NCBI GenBank assembly: GCA_023489025.1
Contig: JAMDCN010000158.1
Coordinates: 1-7,433 of the forward strand
Reading direction: 5' to 3'
Length of the DNA stretch: 7,433 nucleotides
From: Deltaproteobacteria bacterium
GTDB taxonomy: Bacteria > Desulfobacterota_E > Deferrimicrobia > Deferrimicrobiales > Deferrimicrobiaceae
Shown: in pieces, positions 6,126 through 7,433 of the stretch
How the letters are laid out: every line of letters begins with the position of its first letter
How positions within the stretch are numbered: position 1 is the first letter of the stretch
Made by a program: the position numbers and the translations under genes
Notes under the pieces: generated by a model
Told to the model about the DNA's origin: nothing
Databases searched by the model: none
What the model saw: the letters and a program-made list of their open reading frames with translations, nothing else

Positions 6126-7136
6126 TCATTTCTTCTCCAGGTGGCCGCCGAAGGAAAAGCGCATCGCGGAGAGTATCTTGTCGGCGAAGTCCGCCTCGCC
6201 GCGCGAGGCGAAGCGCTGGTACAGAGCGGCTGTGAGCACCGGCGCGGGCACCGCCTCGTCGACGGCGGCGTGGATGGTCCATCGCCCCTCGCCGGAGTCG
6301 GAGACCCGGCCGGCGTATTTGGCGAGGACCGGGTCGTCGAGCAGGGCGGCGGCGGTCAGGTCGAGGAGCCAGGAGGCGATGACGCTCCCACGGCGCCAGA
6401 CTTCGGAGATGTCGGCCAGGTCGAAGTCGTACCGGTAGCGCGCCGGGTCCTGGAGCGGGGTGGTCTCCGCGTCCCGTTCATGCCGTTGCTCGCCGACGCC
6501 CGCGTGCCGCAGGATGTTGAGCCCCTCGGCGTAAGCGGCCATGATGCCGTACTCGATCCCGTTGTGCACCATCTTCACGAAGTGTCCGGCGCCGTTCGGT
6601 CCGCAGTGCAGGTAACCGAGTTCGGCGGTGCCGCCGGCCTTCTCCCTCCCGGGCGTGCGCGGGGCCGAATCGGCCGGCGGGGCCAGCGACCTGAAGACGG
6701 GAGCGAGGCGCTCCACGATGTCCGGCTCCCCGCCGATCATCTGGCAGTATCCGCGCTCGAGTCCGAACACGCCGCCGCTAGTCCCCACGTCCACGTAGTG
6801 GATCCCCTTCGCGTAGAGATCTTTCGCCCGCCGGAGGTCGTCCACGTACCAGGAGTTCCCGCCGTCCACGAGGACGTCCCCGCGCTCAAGTCGCGGTGCG
6901 AGGTCGGCGATGGCCCGGTCCACGGCGGCCGCCGGGACCATCATCCATACGCAGCGCGGCTTCGGGAGCCGGCCCAGGAAGTCGTCGAGCGAGGCGGCGC
7001 CCGTCGCCCCTTCCTTCGCAAGCGCCGCCACCGCCTCCGCCGAGGTGTCGTACACGACGATCCTGTGCCCGGCGCGCATAAGCCGCCGCACCATGTTGGC
7101 GCCCATCCGGCCGAGGCCGATCATTCCAAGCTCCAT
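6126..7136 (-). CDS. gnd: 6-phosphogluconate dehydrogenase, decarboxylating, short NAD-type
   Basis: A 336-residue enzyme of the short 6PGDH class (the long NADP class has about 470 residues), converting 6-phosphogluconate to ribulose 5-phosphate and CO2 in the cytosol. Visible: Rossmann motif GLGRMG (7-12), Asp30 closing beta-strand 2 (fits NAD rather than NADP), DGGNSWY (91-97), [10 protein letters not shown] (120-129), and the signature [20 protein letters not shown] (178-197) with catalytic Lys188, Asn192 and Glu195. A C-terminal SDSGEGRW (279-286) is also typical. An ATG at 7142-7140 is in frame, but it directly abuts GGAGGA; the ATG at 7136-7134 has a 6-base spacing and is preferred. 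The gene ends 23 bases from the cytochrome gene's stop, convergently, with no clear terminator between. zwf and pgl are not in the window; substrate could come from those or from gluconate phosphorylation. Confidence 0.94.
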   Translation of the reverse strand: MELGMIGLGRMGANMVRRLMRAGHRIVVYDTSAEAVAALAKEGATGAASLDDFLGRLPKPRCVWMMVPAAAVDRAIADLAPRLERGDVLVDGGNSWYVDDLRRAKDLYAKGIHYVDVGTSGGVFGLERGYCQMIGGEPDIVERLAPVFRSLAPPADSAPRTPGREKAGGTAELGYLHCGPNGAGHFVKMVHNGIEYGIMAAYAEGLNILRHAGVGEQRHERDAETTPLQDPARYRYDFDLADISEVWRRGSVIASWLLDLTAAALLDDPVLAKYAGRVSDSGEGRWTIHAAVDEAVPAPVLTAALYQRFASRGEADFADKILSAMRFSFGGHLEKK

Positions 7137-7142
7137 GGTCAT

Positions 7143-7150
7143 TCCTCCCC
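7143..7150 (-). promoter_or_regulatory. Ribosome binding site of gnd
   Basis: On the minus strand GGGGAGGA ends 6 bases before ATG 7136. It is too close (0 bases) to the alternative ATG at 7142. A near copy of the surrounding sequence, with a second GGGAGGA, lies about 30 bases further upstream (plus-strand 7167-7181). Confidence 0.6.
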
Positions 7151-7199
7151 GGGCACGCCGCTGCCGGGTCTTCCTCCCGGGCGCAGGCCGCCTGGATCG

Positions 7200-7229
7200 A
7201 GTTTACGGAAAGGGGGCTTGCTTCCGCAA
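7200..7229 (-). promoter_or_regulatory. Candidate promoter for gnd
   Basis: Reading the minus strand, TTGCGG (7229-7224) and TAAACT (7205-7200) are separated by 18 bases. The matches are 3 of 6 and 4 of 6 to the sigma70 consensus, so this is modest support, but it is the best AT-rich candidate upstream of gnd and gives a leader of roughly 55-60 bases. Confidence 0.3.
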
Positions 7230-7258
7230 TCCTGTTTCCGGTAGTGAGATGCCGTAAA
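7202..7258. repeat. Widely spaced inverted repeat between the divergent genes
   Basis: TTTACGG (7202-7208) is matched by its exact reverse complement CCGTAAA (7252-7258). A second nested pair is CGGAAA (7206-7211) with TTTCCG (7235-7240). They span the candidate gnd promoter and could be operator half-sites, but 6-7 base matches over this distance can arise by chance. Confidence 0.3.
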
Positions 7259-7272
7259 GAGCACGATGGTGC

Positions 7273-7297
7273 ATCGCGGGAATTCGCGGAACGCGAT
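7273..7297. repeat. Inverted repeat upstream of the AsmA-like gene
   Basis: ATCGCG (7273-7278) and CGCGAT (7292-7297) form a 6-bp inverted repeat around 13 bases, 15 bases before ATG 7313. It may be a leader hairpin or a protein-binding site. Confidence 0.3.
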
Positions 7298-7312
7298 ACT
7301 CTGTCTCAAGCG

Positions 7313-7433
7313 ATGAGCGGCCGGAAGAAAATCACGCTGGGGGTCGCGGGAGCCTTCGGGCTCCTTGCCGTCCTCCTGGGTGCGCTGGCGGTCCTGACGC
7401 CCCGGTGGATCAATGGGGAGGCGGTCAAGGCCG
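7313..7433 (+). CDS. Probable AsmA-like envelope protein, N-terminus only
   Basis: Forty codons are visible before the window ends. The translation starts MSGRKKITLGVAGAFG, with a basic start followed by a single hydrophobic helix (about 8-29), then TPRWINGEAVKA. A short basic N-terminus, one uncleaved helix and a following PR-(I/L)-(I/V)-N-x-E-x-(V/L) pattern are characteristic of AsmA-family proteins, which are anchored in the inner membrane and span the periplasm, with proposed roles in lipid transport and outer-membrane assembly. It is divergent from gnd. The ribosome binding site is weak (no AGGAGG within 15 bases), so the start is less sure than for the other genes. The family call rests on a short stretch and could be wrong; a generic membrane-anchored protein is the alternative. 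Confidence 0.5.
   Translation, partial: MSGRKKITLGVAGAFGLLAVLLGALAVLTPRWINGEAVKA

Noticed and set aside
6099..7244. 381-codon open frame on the plus strand over gnd
   Set aside because: The minus strand encodes an unmistakable 6-phosphogluconate dehydrogenase; the plus-strand translation has no family features.
1..7433. CRISPR array, tRNA, insertion sequence or attachment site
   Set aside because: No regularly spaced repeats, cloverleaf sequence, transposase or terminal inverted repeats were seen on either strand.

Overview
The window is a GC-rich bacterial chromosome segment, coding almost end to end, with strong AGGAGG-type ribosome binding sites. The protein content suggests a respiring Gram-negative bacterium, loosely reminiscent of Desulfobacterota/Desulfuromonadota-type genomes: a Rieske/cytochrome b complex with b6-like features, what looks like an additional FtsH, and an AsmA-like protein. 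That assignment is inference; no rRNA or other phylogenetic marker is present. No intergenic stretch reaches 300 bases, and I see no tRNA, rRNA, CRISPR array, insertion sequence or phage gene.

Layout, left to right. (1) 1-588 (+): the 3' part of an aquaporin-family (MIP) channel gene, cut by the window edge and split between two frames at a run of nine G. (2) 585-1391 (+): a glucose 1-dehydrogenase-type short-chain dehydrogenase, overlapping the aquaporin stop codon (ATGA). (3) 1392-1550: a strong hairpin followed by a good sigma70-like promoter. (4) 1551-3449 (+): FtsH, a complete membrane AAA+ zinc protease. (5) 3522-4055 and 4066-6102 (+): a two-gene quinol:acceptor oxidoreductase operon, a Tat-type Rieske iron-sulfur protein followed by a 678-residue fusion of a seven-helix cytochrome b, two c-type cytochrome domains and a C-terminal membrane anchor. 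(6) 6126-7136 (-): a short-form 6-phosphogluconate dehydrogenase, convergent with the cytochrome gene. (7) 7137-7312: a divergent intergenic region with a candidate promoter and inverted repeats. (8) 7313 to the end (+): the N-terminus of a probable AsmA-like envelope protein.

Functionally, the Rieske and b-c-c genes should form a compact bc-type complex that moves electrons from (mena)quinol to a periplasmic acceptor while building proton motive force. The two dehydrogenases on either side both look NAD-preferring and could feed reducing equivalents from glucose/gluconate oxidation into such a chain, but they are in separate transcription units, so this link is speculative. The most distinctive element is the single-polypeptide b-c-c fusion, with PEWN in place of PEWY at the quinol site, b6-type histidine spacing, and no cysteine at the haem ci position.
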